This document shows, one piece after another, positions 15,712 to 24,401 of a stretch of 43,484 nt of DNA. Under the pieces are notes generated by a model. It did not search any database and had not been told where the DNA came from. It worked only from the letters and a program-made list of their open reading frames with translations. Position numbers and translations under genes: made by a program. The DNA lies in NCBI GenBank assembly GCA_900539525.1, contig UQCM01000020.1, positions 1 to 43,484 of the forward strand, read 5' to 3'. Source of the DNA: an uncultured Blautia sp. (GTDB lineage: Bacteria; Bacillota; Clostridia; Lachnospirales; Lachnospiraceae). How positions within the stretch are numbered: the first letter of the stretch is position 1; each line of letters begins with the position of its first letter.

Positions 15712-17064
15712 TTAGAGTTTATTTACATATTCCTTAAACATCCTTCCTCTTACTTCATAGCTTGGAAACATATCCCAGCTTGCACATGCCGGTGAAAGCA
15801 GTACCGCGTCACCGGGTTTTGCATAGTCCGCACAGATCTTCACTGCCTCCTCCAGTGTATCTGCAAACAGGATTCTGTCGAATCCGCATCTGCGTGCCGC
15901 CTCTGCAATCTTATCTCTGGTCGCTCCCATAAGAACCAGGTACTTTACTTTTCCCTCAAATGACGAAATCCATTCTTCGTAGGATGAATCCTTATCATAT
16001 CCTCCAGCAATCAGCATGGTCGGACGATCCATGGCCTGAATGCCTTTTATAGCGGCATCCGGATTTGTTCCCTTCGAATCGTTATAAAATACGACCCCTC
16101 TTTTCTCCGTCACAAATTCAATTCTGTGTTCTACCGCCTGAAACCGGCTCACCACAGTGCGGATCTCCTCCACCGGCACTCCATAGCTCAATGCCATACC
16201 TGCCGCAGCCATCACATTTTCGTGATTGTGTCTTCCAGGCAGATTCAGCTCCTTCGTACTGAAGATCACCGTCTTTTCCTTACCGTCACTGTATGTAATT
16301 CTGTCATGGTCCAGATATACACCCTTTTCCAGTGTACGCAGGCTGCTGAAAAATAATACCCTGCATCGTAAAGTCTTTCCAAATTCCCGCAGTACCTCAT
16401 CTTCATAATTAAGGACACAGGTGTCATCCTCTGTCTGATTTGCTGTGATCCTCTCTTTTACGCGGATATACTCCTCCATTGTATGGTGCCTGTTTAAATG
16501 ATCCGGTGTGATATTCAGAATGGCACTCACCTTTGGATGGAAAGTATCTATCGTCTCCAGCTGGAAACTGCTGATTTCCGCAACCGTCACCGACTCTTCC
16601 GTCGTTGCAGATGCTGCCCCTGTATAAGGCGTCCCGATATTTCCCACCACAAAAACAGAATCCTTGTGGTGTCTCATGATCTCACCCAGCAGACTCGTCG
16701 TTGTGGTCTTTCCATTCGTTCCTGTGATTGCCAGCACATCACCCTTACTGTATTCATATGCCAGCTCTACTTCACCCCAGAGCAGGATTCCCCTCTCCTT
16801 CATGGCCATTACGATCGGCAGATCGGTAGGAACACCCGGGCTCAACACGGCCAGTTCCAGGCGATCCATCACCTCTGAAGGCAGCTCCCCCGTTAGGATC
16901 CTCATCTTCTCTTCACCGAGTTTTTCCCGGACGGCATCCGGATCCACATCTGGATTGCCGTCATACAGAACCGGAATGGCTCCCATCCTGTACAGAAGCT
17001 TTGCTGCTCCGATACCACTTAATCCTGTTCCAAATACCAGCACATTTTTATTTTTCAACTCCAT
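15712..17064 (-). CDS. murD: UDP-N-acetylmuramoyl-L-alanine--D-glutamate ligase (MurD)
   Basis: ATP-dependent ligase that adds D-Glu to UDP-MurNAc-L-Ala in the cytoplasm. A Rossmann-like N-terminal domain (VFGTGLSGIGAAK, residues 10-22) is followed by the Mur-ligase ATP loop GTNGKTT at 115-121 and the central-domain NITPDHLNRH. The C-terminal domain contains YNDSKGTNPDAA. Length (450 aa) is standard. It is 16 bp after mraY and 11 bp before ftsW/spoVE, so it is part of a mraY-murD-ftsW-murA-ftsQ run. GGGGAGG precedes the start. Confidence 0.97.
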   Translation of the reverse strand: MELKNKNVLVFGTGLSGIGAAKLLYRMGAIPVLYDGNPDVDPDAVREKLGEEKMRILTGELPSEVMDRLELAVLSPGVPTDLPIVMAMKERGILLWGEVELAYEYSKGDVLAITGTNGKTTTTSLLGEIMRHHKDSVFVVGNIGTPYTGAASATTEESVTVAEISSFQLETIDTFHPKVSAILNITPDHLNRHHTMEEYIRVKERITANQTEDDTCVLNYEDEVLREFGKTLRCRVLFFSSLRTLEKGVYLDHDRITYSDGKEKTVIFSTKELNLPGRHNHENVMAAAGMALSYGVPVEEIRTVVSRFQAVEHRIEFVTEKRGVVFYNDSKGTNPDAAIKGIQAMDRPTMLIAGGYDKDSSYEEWISSFEGKVKYLVLMGATRDKIAEAARRCGFDRILFADTLEEAVKICADYAKPGDAVLLSPACASWDMFPSYEVRGRMFKEYVNKL

Positions 17065-17080
17065 TGCCCTTTTCCTCCCC

Positions 17081-18049
17081 TTAACAGGATAAGATCATCA
17101 GACCTGCCAGACAGAGCAGGGCTGTAATCACGGTAAATACTGTCACTACTCTGGTCTCAGACCATCCACAAAGCTCAAAATGATGGTGGATCGGTGCCAT
17201 CTTGAAAAACCTCTTTCCGCCCGTCTTTTTAAAATATGTCACCTGAATCATAACAGAAAGCACTTCCACCAGATAAATCATTCCCACGATCAGGATGATC
17301 CAGGGCATCTTCAGGATATATGCGCTTCCTGCCACAAAACCACCTAATGCAAGGGAACCCGTATCTCCCATAAATACCTGTGCCGGATGTACATTAAACA
17401 GCAGAAATCCAAGCAGTGCTCCCGTCACTGCGGCTGTGATCGGTTCAATTCCTCCTCCGTATACAACAGAAACCACAGTAAAGAACACAGAAACCATAGC
17501 GGTCACTCCTGTAGCCAGTCCGTCCAGCCCGTCAGTAAAGTTCACCCCATTTACCGTTCCAATCACTGCAAGATAGACAAGCGGTACCGTCAGCCATTTA
17601 AAATCAAAATATTTCCCGCCGCTAAATGGGATCAGAATTCTAAGAAAGCTGTCATCAACAATCAGCATATAGGTCAGGAAAATCGTTGTCACAATGATCT
17701 GTCCTGCCATCTTCTGTTTCGGATACAGACCATCTGATCTCTTCAGTACCACTTTCAGATAGTCATCCAGAAACCCTATGATTCCAAATCCCAGAGTCAG
17801 AAAAAGCACCGGAACAATATTCGGATACTTACGGATAAAAAGCAGTGAGGTCACCAGAATGGCGATCAGGATGATCAGACCTCCCATCGTCGGTGTTCCA
17901 GCCTTTTTCAAATGTGACTGCACTCCCTCGGCTCTCTCTGTCTGACCGACTTTCAATTTTCTCAAAAACGGAATCACAAACGGGCTTAATACGACGCTGA
18001 TCGCAAACGCTGTCAGCAGTGGAATCATTACTTCTGTACCTAAAATCAT
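17081..18049 (-). CDS. mraY: Phospho-N-acetylmuramoyl-pentapeptide transferase (MraY)
   Basis: Integral membrane enzyme that moves phospho-MurNAc-pentapeptide to undecaprenyl phosphate, forming lipid I. Visible motifs are the Asp pair GFLDDYLKV (Asp95-Asp96), NFTDGLDGLATG (about 170-181) and the histidine motif PIHHHFELCGW near the C-terminus, all family-defining. At 322 aa with about ten helices it is full length. It is the first gene behind the internal promoter at 18151-18179. The usual neighbours murE and murF are not between spoVD and mraY here. Confidence 0.97.
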   Translation of the reverse strand: MILGTEVMIPLLTAFAISVVLSPFVIPFLRKLKVGQTERAEGVQSHLKKAGTPTMGGLIILIAILVTSLLFIRKYPNIVPVLFLTLGFGIIGFLDDYLKVVLKRSDGLYPKQKMAGQIIVTTIFLTYMLIVDDSFLRILIPFSGGKYFDFKWLTVPLVYLAVIGTVNGVNFTDGLDGLATGVTAMVSVFFTVVSVVYGGGIEPITAAVTGALLGFLLFNVHPAQVFMGDTGSLALGGFVAGSAYILKMPWIILIVGMIYLVEVLSVMIQVTYFKKTGGKRFFKMAPIHHHFELCGWSETRVVTVFTVITALLCLAGLMILSC

Positions 18050-18094
18050 TTCACACCTCTTCGTTTATTTATTCTCGTGTGCCAGCACAAATCT

Positions 18095-18126
18095 GTTTAC
18101 TGTTTACTCCGTAACCACAATCATGC
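18095..18126. repeat. Decayed end of the MITE-like repeat (R1)
   Basis: TTTACTGTTTACTCCGTAAC and following bases resemble the end of the R1 element (GTTACTGTTCACTCCGTGAC) with scattered substitutions, in the same orientation as the copy at 24402. It lies in the mraY leader between promoter and gene, and suggests an older insertion at the same locus as the intact copy at 18209. Confidence 0.45.
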
Positions 18127-18150
18127 TTTTCTTCCCGCACATTTGGTATT

Positions 18151-18179
18151 AGTATAAGTCTTTTCTGTCTATTAATCAA
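18151..18179 (-). promoter_or_regulatory. Predicted internal dcw promoter upstream of mraY
   Basis: Minus-strand TTGATT (18174-18179) and TATACT (18151-18156) with 17-bp spacing, about 100 bp before the mraY start. It would drive mraY-murD-ftsW-murA-ftsQ independently of the MraZ-controlled promoter. A MITE-like element begins 29 bp upstream of the -35. Confidence 0.65.
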
Positions 18180-18208
18180 CTATTATTTCGCTTCTCAGTC
18201 AGTCTCTC

Positions 18209-18364
18209 GTTACTATTCACACGTTAGCCAGTTCGAGGTGTTTTCTGTGAGTGTAGCGAAGCGAAAGTCACGTAAAAACCCGAGAGTAGCAGCGCGATAT
18301 GATGCAGAATGCATCATATCTGTGCATCGCGAAGCGTGTTACTGGTCACGCAGTGAACAGTCAC
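18209..18364. repeat. MITE-like element R1, copy 1 (full length)
   Basis: A 156-bp palindrome-rich element. Ends are GTTACTATTCAC and GTGAACAGTCAC, near-perfect terminal inverted repeats, and TCTCTC flanks both sides directly (18203-18208, 18365-18370) as a possible target duplication. Inside are the 11-bp hairpin GATATGATGCA/TGCATCATATC and the motif GTGTAGCGAAGCGAAAG. It is about 90% identical by eye to the copy at 40549-40704. Its right end lies inside the spoVD reading frame and supplies that gene's stop codon. Confidence 0.85.
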
Positions 18365-20099
18365 TCTCTCCGGCCGGCGCATCGTTCTGAATGCCGAGAT
18401 AGGGAAGGATATTTTCATAGATATCCCTGATCACGGGTGCTGCAATAACTCCACCATAATAAACTCCCTGCGGGTTGTTGATAACACACAAACCGATCAC
18501 CTGCGGATCCGGTGCCGGTGCAAATCCCAGAAAAGAAGAGATATATTTATTTGCACTTCTCGGCAGTGTTTCGGAGGTCGCCGTTTTTCCCCCGATATGA
18601 TAACCCTCGATAAATGCATTTTTTCCTGAGCCTCCTTCCACCACCTGTTCCAGAATATAGCGCATCTGTTTTGATGTCTCCTCAGACACGATCTGACTTC
18701 CCTGCGGATACCGGATTTTCTCATACAGGGTTCCCTCATCATCCCGCACCTCGACCCCAAAATGAGGAATTACTCTCCTTCCTCCGTTTATGATAGAGCT
18801 TACAGTAGTAATCAGCTGCATGGGCGTGATCTGAAAAGACTGTCCAAAAGAAACTGTTGCCAGCTCCACCAGTCCCATATTCTCTTTTTTATGCATAATC
18901 GTTGCCGCTTCACCCGGAAGATCTACTCCTGTCTTTCCTTTCAGTCCGAATTTTTCAAAATAACGGTAGTAATTGTCAATTCCAAGCCGCAGCCCTACCT
19001 CAATAAATACAGGGTTACATGAGTTCATTGTTCCCTGCACGAAATCTTCGCCCCCGTGTCCGGAAACCTTATGACATCGGATCCGCCTGTCTTCCACAAT
19101 TTTAAAGCCGGGACAGCTGAACCGGTCATTGAGCGATACGACCCCCTCCTCCAGTCCTGCCGCTGCTGTGATCACTTTAAAAGTCGATCCTGGTTCATAG
19201 GTATCATTGATGCATCCGTTTCGCCACATCCTGTTAAGAGCATCCTGCTTTTCCTTCTCAGACATTCCCGACGTATCCACATCAGGCGTAAATGGATCAT
19301 TCAGATCAAATTCCGGAACATTTACCATCGCAAGGATTTCTCCATTGTATGGCCTCATCAGAATAATAGAAACGGAATCTGCCGATTTCTGCTTCATTAC
19401 TCTGTATGCCGCCTGCTCGCAGTACTTCTGAATGTTGGCGTCCAGACTGATATGCAGATTTTTTCCATTCACAGGTTCCTGTCTGCTCTCTCCCGCATCC
19501 GGCAGCTCTACTCCTCTGGCATCTGTCAGAGTAAGTATTTTTCCCGGTTTTCCCCGCAGAACATCCTCGTATTTTACTTCCAGCCCGACAATTCCCTGAT
19601 TATCACTTCCTGTAAATCCCAGCACCTTGGAAGCAAGAGAATCATATGGATAATATCTTTTGAAATCCTCATCCACCTTCACCCCTGCAAGATCATAGTT
19701 TCTGATTTTATCACCCGTTTCCTTATCCACATTTGTTTTTATCCTCTCGATGGAACTGAATTTCTCCACCCTTTTTCTCACTGTCTCCTCTGGCAGCTTA
19801 AGTTCCTGTACCAGCATCTGAATAACTCTTTCCGGCTCCCTGATCTGACTGTGAATGACCGAGATTGTACATACGGTTTTGTTTGCCGCAAGAATATTTC
19901 CGCAGGCATCTATGATTTTTCCTCTGGCAGCCTTAATATCCCTCTCTCTTTCATGGAGCTGCTCTGCTTTGCGGCTATAGTATTCTGACTGCGAAAGCAT
20001 CAGACAGGCAAGCCTTCCGATCAGAATAACCAACGCCAGAAAACACATTAGAAAAACGACCAGTATTTTTTTCTTGTGGAATGTCTTGATCCTTTGCAT
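18339..20099 (-). CDS. spoVD: Class B penicillin-binding protein, SpoVD/FtsI-like
   Basis: Monofunctional DD-transpeptidase anchored by an N-terminal helix (KKILVVFLMCFLALVILIGRL). From the chosen start the active-site motifs are S305-T-F-K308, S360-C-N362 and K505-T-A507; the third is KTA rather than the usual KTG. The Bacillus SpoVD C-terminal PASTA domain is absent. The upstream ATG (20111) has no ribosome site, while TGAGG seven bases before the ATG at 20099 supports the shorter start (586 aa). The last eight codons (SDCSLRDQ) and the stop come from a MITE-like repeat, so the native C-terminus was changed. Two adjacent class B PBPs match the clostridial ftsI-spoVD arrangement; the exact role, division or sporulation, is inferred from order. 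Confidence 0.93.
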   Translation of the reverse strand: MQRIKTFHKKKILVVFLMCFLALVILIGRLACLMLSQSEYYSRKAEQLHERERDIKAARGKIIDACGNILAANKTVCTISVIHSQIREPERVIQMLVQELKLPEETVRKRVEKFSSIERIKTNVDKETGDKIRNYDLAGVKVDEDFKRYYPYDSLASKVLGFTGSDNQGIVGLEVKYEDVLRGKPGKILTLTDARGVELPDAGESRQEPVNGKNLHISLDANIQKYCEQAAYRVMKQKSADSVSIILMRPYNGEILAMVNVPEFDLNDPFTPDVDTSGMSEKEKQDALNRMWRNGCINDTYEPGSTFKVITAAAGLEEGVVSLNDRFSCPGFKIVEDRRIRCHKVSGHGGEDFVQGTMNSCNPVFIEVGLRLGIDNYYRYFEKFGLKGKTGVDLPGEAATIMHKKENMGLVELATVSFGQSFQITPMQLITTVSSIINGGRRVIPHFGVEVRDDEGTLYEKIRYPQGSQIVSEETSKQMRYILEQVVEGGSGKNAFIEGYHIGGKTATSETLPRSANKYISSFLGFAPAPDPQVIGLCVINNPQGVYYGGVIAAPVIRDIYENILPYLGIQNDAPAGESDCSLRDQ

Positions 20100-20200
20100 A
20101 AAAAACCTCATAAAAGCTTTACAATAAATATATCTCAGCTCTTATGAGGTTATTACACAGGATATGGGGCATAAAAGATATTTTGCTCCACGTATCTTCT

Positions 20201-22351
20201 CTATTCAAGACCTAATTCTTCATCTGTAATTCCGGCATCTGCTCCTGTACTTCCGGAGTTTTCCCCATTGTCCTGCGGCGGAAGTGCAATGTTCGGATTA
20301 TCTGCTACGGATTCTTCGCTTTCGACCACGTTTCCATACTCATCCGTCTCAGGCTCTTTCTCAATGATGTTTCCAAATTCATCTGTTTCCGGCTGAATAT
20401 CAAGCTGTCGTCCAATCTCAGCCTCCTCACGGGTAATGCCAATATTCTCCAGCTCCTCATCTGTGACCTCCTCGGTCGGATAGATATTCAGATACGGCAG
20501 GATTTCCTGCAAAATCTTTCTTGCGATGATATGTGCGTATCCTCCTGTAGACTGATCCGGTACGTTTGGTTCATCAATAACCACATATATGACCACCTGG
20601 GGATCATCTGCGGGAACACAGCCAATAAAGGATACCAGATATTTCCCTGCCCATCGCTGCCCGGTGTCAGGATTAATCTTTTCCGCTGTTCCTGTCTTTC
20701 CTCCCATGCGATATCCCGGTACCTTTGCCTTCTTTCCCGTACCCTCATTTACACCCTTCTCAAGAGCTTCCCGAAGTATCGACGAACTCCTGGAGCAGAC
20801 TGGCTGTGACATAAGGAGCGGTTCCACGGTTTTAGCCACTCCGCCATCCGCTTCAAGTATCTGGCGAACCAAATGGGGCTGATAATAATATCCCCCGTTC
20901 ACAACTGCAGAAAATGCCGCAAATTCCTGTACCATGGTACAGGTAAATCCCTGCCCGAAGCTGTTTGTCGCAAGTTCTACCTCATGCATGGCATCTCTGT
21001 CATAAAGAATACCTGAATTCTCATTTGGAAGATCAATTCCCGTGATACGTCCAAAATGAAACAACCTCTGGTATTTGCAGAAATCCTCAATCCCCAGCTT
21101 AAACCCTATCTGCATCAATGCGTCATTACAGGAGTTTTTAATCGCATCACCAATCGTTTCCGTCCCATGCCCATAGATATTATCACATTTGATATTTGTA
21201 TCTGTCACAAATTCTCCGCCATCACATACAAAGATCTCATCACCCTTCAGTGCACCTGTCTCAAGTGCGGAAGAAACAGTGATAGGCTTAAAGGTAGATC
21301 CCGGTTCAAATGCCTCTGACACACAGAAATTACTCCACATTTCGTTGAGCACTTCAGATTTTTCTTCATCAGATTTGGCATCCATTTCCTCCTTCGTATA
21401 CCACCCGTTTGTATCCTGGGGATTGTTCAGATCAAACGGATGATTGGTTGCCATGGCATAAATCTCACCGGTATTTGGATTTCCGACTATAACGCCGGTA
21501 TTTTTGCTTCCCTTTCCCTTCCGGTCACCGGATGGATCCGATGCATATTCCTTGTCAAATTCCTGAATGTACTTCTCAACAATCTCCTGTATGTTTACAT
21601 CCAGTGTGCTGACCAGATTCTTTCCATGTTCCGGCTCAATAACAGTACGCTGCAGCTCGGAATCCTCGTTCAGATAGCCGTATTCTCTGCCGTCCACGCC
21701 ATTCAAAACATCTGAATAGTATGCCTCCAGTCCACATGCCCCATCGTTCATACTGTTTGAAAATCCCAGCACATTGCTTGCCATGGTATTGAAGGGATAT
21801 TTTCTGAGATATTCCGCTTCGAACCATACGCCCTGGATTTTCGCCCTCTCTTCCAGCGCCTCCTTTGAGAGTTGGGATTTATCTGTCGGTGAGGCATATT
21901 CCTCAAATTCCTTCTTCTCATCTGTCGTTACTTCTCTTTTCAGAACTTCATACTGGCTCATCTTTGTTTCTTCCGATGTGAGACGCCTGCGTATATCTGT
22001 TTCATCCAGTCCCAGGACATTTACAAGTGCTCTCACTGTAGGCTCTATATATTCCGTATTGCCATTAACTGCGAAACAGTCAAGTACCACATTATAAACC
22101 TTCTCACTCTTTGCCAGCACATTTCCATTCCGATCCTGGATCTCACCCCGTCGGTAGGGAATCGTCCTGCTGTCATACCGCTGCTGAGACAACACCTGCT
22201 TTGCGTATTTATCACCGCTCTTCGCCATAATAAAGACAATCCTGATATTCAGTCCAACCAGGACTAATAAAATAAATGCAAACAAAACCATGAGCTTTAT
22301 CTGCATTTTTTTTGTAAATCTTCGTTCTCTTCTCTTTTTCTTTCCTGTCAA
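20201..22351 (-). CDS. ftsI: Class B penicillin-binding protein FtsI/PBP2B
   Basis: Septal transpeptidase, 716 aa. A basic cytoplasmic N-terminus is followed by a transmembrane helix (about residues 19-43), the dimerisation domain, and a transpeptidase domain with S352-T-F-K355, S407-C-N409 and K552-T-G554. An acidic, probably disordered tail (about 630-716) replaces PASTA domains and contains two near-identical units TDEFGNII (656-663) and TDEYGNVV (669-676). The start is TTG at 22349-22351 with AGGTGAG just upstream; no better ATG is available. It lies 11 bp after ftsL and 101 bp before spoVD. Confidence 0.95.
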   Translation of the reverse strand: MTGKKKRRERRFTKKMQIKLMVLFAFILLVLVGLNIRIVFIMAKSGDKYAKQVLSQQRYDSRTIPYRRGEIQDRNGNVLAKSEKVYNVVLDCFAVNGNTEYIEPTVRALVNVLGLDETDIRRRLTSEETKMSQYEVLKREVTTDEKKEFEEYASPTDKSQLSKEALEERAKIQGVWFEAEYLRKYPFNTMASNVLGFSNSMNDGACGLEAYYSDVLNGVDGREYGYLNEDSELQRTVIEPEHGKNLVSTLDVNIQEIVEKYIQEFDKEYASDPSGDRKGKGSKNTGVIVGNPNTGEIYAMATNHPFDLNNPQDTNGWYTKEEMDAKSDEEKSEVLNEMWSNFCVSEAFEPGSTFKPITVSSALETGALKGDEIFVCDGGEFVTDTNIKCDNIYGHGTETIGDAIKNSCNDALMQIGFKLGIEDFCKYQRLFHFGRITGIDLPNENSGILYDRDAMHEVELATNSFGQGFTCTMVQEFAAFSAVVNGGYYYQPHLVRQILEADGGVAKTVEPLLMSQPVCSRSSSILREALEKGVNEGTGKKAKVPGYRMGGKTGTAEKINPDTGQRWAGKYLVSFIGCVPADDPQVVIYVVIDEPNVPDQSTGGYAHIIARKILQEILPYLNIYPTEEVTDEELENIGITREEAEIGRQLDIQPETDEFGNIIEKEPETDEYGNVVESEESVADNPNIALPPQDNGENSGSTGADAGITDEELGLE

Positions 22352-22362
22352 TTTCTCACCTG

Positions 22363-22860
22363 CTACTCTTTGGGTACTTCATCATACTGCCTGACATAAT
22401 CACCATCCTGGCTGTTATAGGTAATAATCTGCCCCTTATCTGCATATACCATACCAAGCTCATGAATTGCGATATCCTTTACCTTCTCAAGAACCACTGA
22501 AGATACCGCCGCGTCATAAGCCGCATCATTTTCCATCTTCAGTGCAGAGAGCTGACTCTCTAAAGACCCCACTCTCTTCCGATACGATGTATTCTCAGCC
22601 TGGAGCTGAAGAAAATGTACACATACGAATACTGTTGCAACTGCCGCAGCAAGAAGAAACAGAACATATCCAAAATTAATTCCCCGTGCCCGCGCCCGGT
22701 TTCTCCGTGTTTCCCTGCTGACAGAAGGCTTTAACTGTTCCTCGTTCCTTCTCTCCGGAACATAATCTGCCCGTTTCGGCTGATGTACAACATTTCCTTC
22801 AATATAGGGATCCATTCTGAATCTGTAATCCCTTTTGCTGTAACCTGCTGTTCTCCCCAT
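22363..22860 (-). CDS. ftsL: FtsL/DivIC-like cell division protein
   Basis: Small bitopic divisome protein of 165 aa: a basic N-terminal region rich in Arg, one transmembrane helix (FGYVLFLLAAAVATVFVCVHF) and a coiled coil directly after it (LQAENTSYRKRVGSLESQLSALKMEN), then a short extracytoplasmic end. This architecture and its place between rsmH and ftsI identify it; sequence conservation in this family is low. The longest frame starts seven codons earlier at a TTG, but GGGAGG lies five bases before the ATG at 22858-22860, which I take as the start. The ribosome site overlaps the end of rsmH. Confidence 0.88.
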   Translation of the reverse strand: MGRTAGYSKRDYRFRMDPYIEGNVVHQPKRADYVPERRNEEQLKPSVSRETRRNRARARGINFGYVLFLLAAAVATVFVCVHFLQLQAENTSYRKRVGSLESQLSALKMENDAAYDAAVSSVVLEKVKDIAIHELGMVYADKGQIITYNSQDGDYVRQYDEVPKE

Positions 22861-22877
22861 ATTATCCTCCCTCACCG

Positions 22878-23819
22878 TCAACCATTCTTTCGTTCAAACA
22901 CACGCAGTTTTGAACTTTTTGCTCTTTTGTTCTCTTCAAGTTCTATCTTTCCGGGCACAACGGGTTTTCTTGTAATCACCCTGCCCTTCGATGTTTTTCC
23001 ACAGACACAAACCGGAAAGTCTTTCGGACAGATGCATGGATCTTCATTTCTCCGGAAGCTGTTTTTAACAATCCGATCCTCCAGTGAATGAAATGTTATC
23101 ACGCAAATACGCCCTTCGTCTTTCAGGAGATCTATCATATCATCCAGAGAGTTTTCAAGTACTTCAAGCTCTCTGTTCAATTCAATTCTTATAGCCTGGA
23201 ATGTCTTTTTGGCCGGGTGCCCGCCTACCGCCCGAACTTTCGCCGGAATGGCCGCTTTTATTATTTGAATTAACTCCCCAGTTGTTTCAATATCCTTCGT
23301 CTGCCTGGCACTTACAATATGCTTCGCAATATTCTTTGCAAACTTTTCTTCTCCGTAATCACGGATAATACGATACAGCTCCATTTCGCCATACCCATTC
23401 ACAATATCCTTTGCGGTCATACTCTGACGCTGATCCATCCGCATATCCAGCGGAGCATCCTCTCTGTAAGTGAAGCCGCGGTCTGCTGTATCCAGTTGGT
23501 AGGAGGATACTCCCAGATCCAAAATGATTCCATCTACTGCTGTAATGTCTATAGATGCCAGCTCTTTGCGCATATCACAGTAATTACTGTGTATGACAGT
23601 TACTTTATCCTTAAACTCCCCTAAGCGCTCCTTAGCTGCTTCAATTGCCGCAGCATCCTGATCAATCCCGATCAGACGTCCTTTTTCCGACAAACGCCTG
23701 CAGATTTCATAAGAATGTCCGCCACCGCCCAAGGTTCCATCCACATAGATCCCATCCGGTCTGATATTCAGTGCTTCTATTGTCTCATTCAATAATACAG
23801 ATTTGTGTTTGAATTCCAT
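22878..23819 (-). CDS. rsmH: 16S rRNA m4C1402 methyltransferase RsmH (MraW)
   Basis: SAM-dependent methyltransferase that N4-methylates C1402 in the decoding centre of 16S rRNA. The SAM loop YVDGTLGGGGHS (residues 25-36), the family box GIILDLGVSSYQLD and FHSLEDRIVK are all present. Length (313 aa) is normal. GGGGAGG precedes the start. It follows mraZ by 15 bp, the universal mraZ-rsmH order at the head of dcw clusters, so it is under the MraZ-bound promoter. Confidence 0.97.
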   Translation of the reverse strand: MEFKHKSVLLNETIEALNIRPDGIYVDGTLGGGGHSYEICRRLSEKGRLIGIDQDAAAIEAAKERLGEFKDKVTVIHSNYCDMRKELASIDITAVDGIILDLGVSSYQLDTADRGFTYREDAPLDMRMDQRQSMTAKDIVNGYGEMELYRIIRDYGEEKFAKNIAKHIVSARQTKDIETTGELIQIIKAAIPAKVRAVGGHPAKKTFQAIRIELNRELEVLENSLDDMIDLLKDEGRICVITFHSLEDRIVKNSFRRNEDPCICPKDFPVCVCGKTSKGRVITRKPVVPGKIELEENKRAKSSKLRVFERKNG

Positions 23820-23834
23820 ATTGTCCTCCCCAGG

Positions 23835-24266
23835 CTATATGCTTAAACCTAAATCCGTCATCTGCTCTGCGATATCATCCATGTCATCGTAAGAACTGTT
23901 TTCAGCCCATTTCGCCTTACTCCAGATCTCAATCCGATTCAACATGCCGGTAAGCACTACGTCCTTTTCCAGACCAGCAAATTCTCTCAGCGTCTGCGGT
24001 AAGAGAATTCTCCCCTGCTTGTCCAGCTCACACGGTGTTGCGCCTGCTACAAAGAAACGCGCGAATTGTCTTGCGCTTTTATTTGTAAGTGGTAAAGTTC
24101 TCAGTTTTTCTTCGAAGGCCCGCCATTCATGATCCGGAAACACAAATAAGCAGCCGTCCAGCCCCTTTGTAACCACAAATTCGTCGCCCAGCTCCTCACG
24201 GAATCTGGAAGGGATGATCAGCCTGCCTTTGGTGTCAATACTGTGATTGTATTCTCCCATAAACAT
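23835..24266 (-). CDS. mraZ: Transcriptional regulator MraZ
   Basis: AbrB-fold DNA-binding protein, 143 aa, that controls the dcw operon. Two SpoVT/AbrB-like repeats are visible, the first around IDTKGRLIIPSRFREEL and the second around LDKQGRILLPQTLREFAGL, each with the DxxGR motif typical of MraZ. The start MFMGEYNHSID is the family norm, with AGGTG eight bases before the first ATG. Four TGGTG-type boxes upstream (24296-24333) form its own operator. It is the first gene of the cluster and probably represses it. Confidence 0.97.
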   Translation of the reverse strand: MFMGEYNHSIDTKGRLIIPSRFREELGDEFVVTKGLDGCLFVFPDHEWRAFEEKLRTLPLTNKSARQFARFFVAGATPCELDKQGRILLPQTLREFAGLEKDVVLTGMLNRIEIWSKAKWAENSSYDDMDDIAEQMTDLGLSI

Positions 24267-24295
24267 AACGACTCACCTGCTTTCGGAAGGATATC

Positions 24296-24333
24296 TACCA
24301 TTTCGTACCACCTTCCACCACTTTTCACCACTT
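24296..24333 (-). promoter_or_regulatory. MraZ operator: four TGGTG-type boxes at 10-bp period
   Basis: Read on the minus strand, AGTGGTG, AGTGGTG, GGTGGTA and AATGGTA follow each other; the TGG triplets fall at exactly 10-bp steps (plus-strand CCA at 24298, 24308, 24318 and 24328). Tandem GTGGTG boxes with this period are the known MraZ binding site. They lie just downstream of the predicted -10, where binding would block transcription. Confidence 0.9.
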
Positions 24334-24341
24334 ATGTGACT

Positions 24342-24370
24342 ATCATATTACACTTTTCTCAAAAAAACAA
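24342..24370 (-). promoter_or_regulatory. Predicted mraZ (dcw) promoter
   Basis: Minus-strand TTGTTT (24365-24370) and TATGAT (24342-24347) with 17-bp spacing. The start site would fall within a few bases of the first MraZ box. A truncated MITE-like repeat begins 31 bp upstream of the -35. Confidence 0.65.
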
Positions 24371-24401
24371 GGGTAACTTTATGAAATTTTCTTATTTATT
24401 G

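Noticed and set aside
19056..19988. 310-codon plus-strand open frame
   Set aside because: It lies wholly antisense to spoVD, has no ribosome site and its translation is rich in His/Cys/Arg/Ile as expected of a shadow frame.
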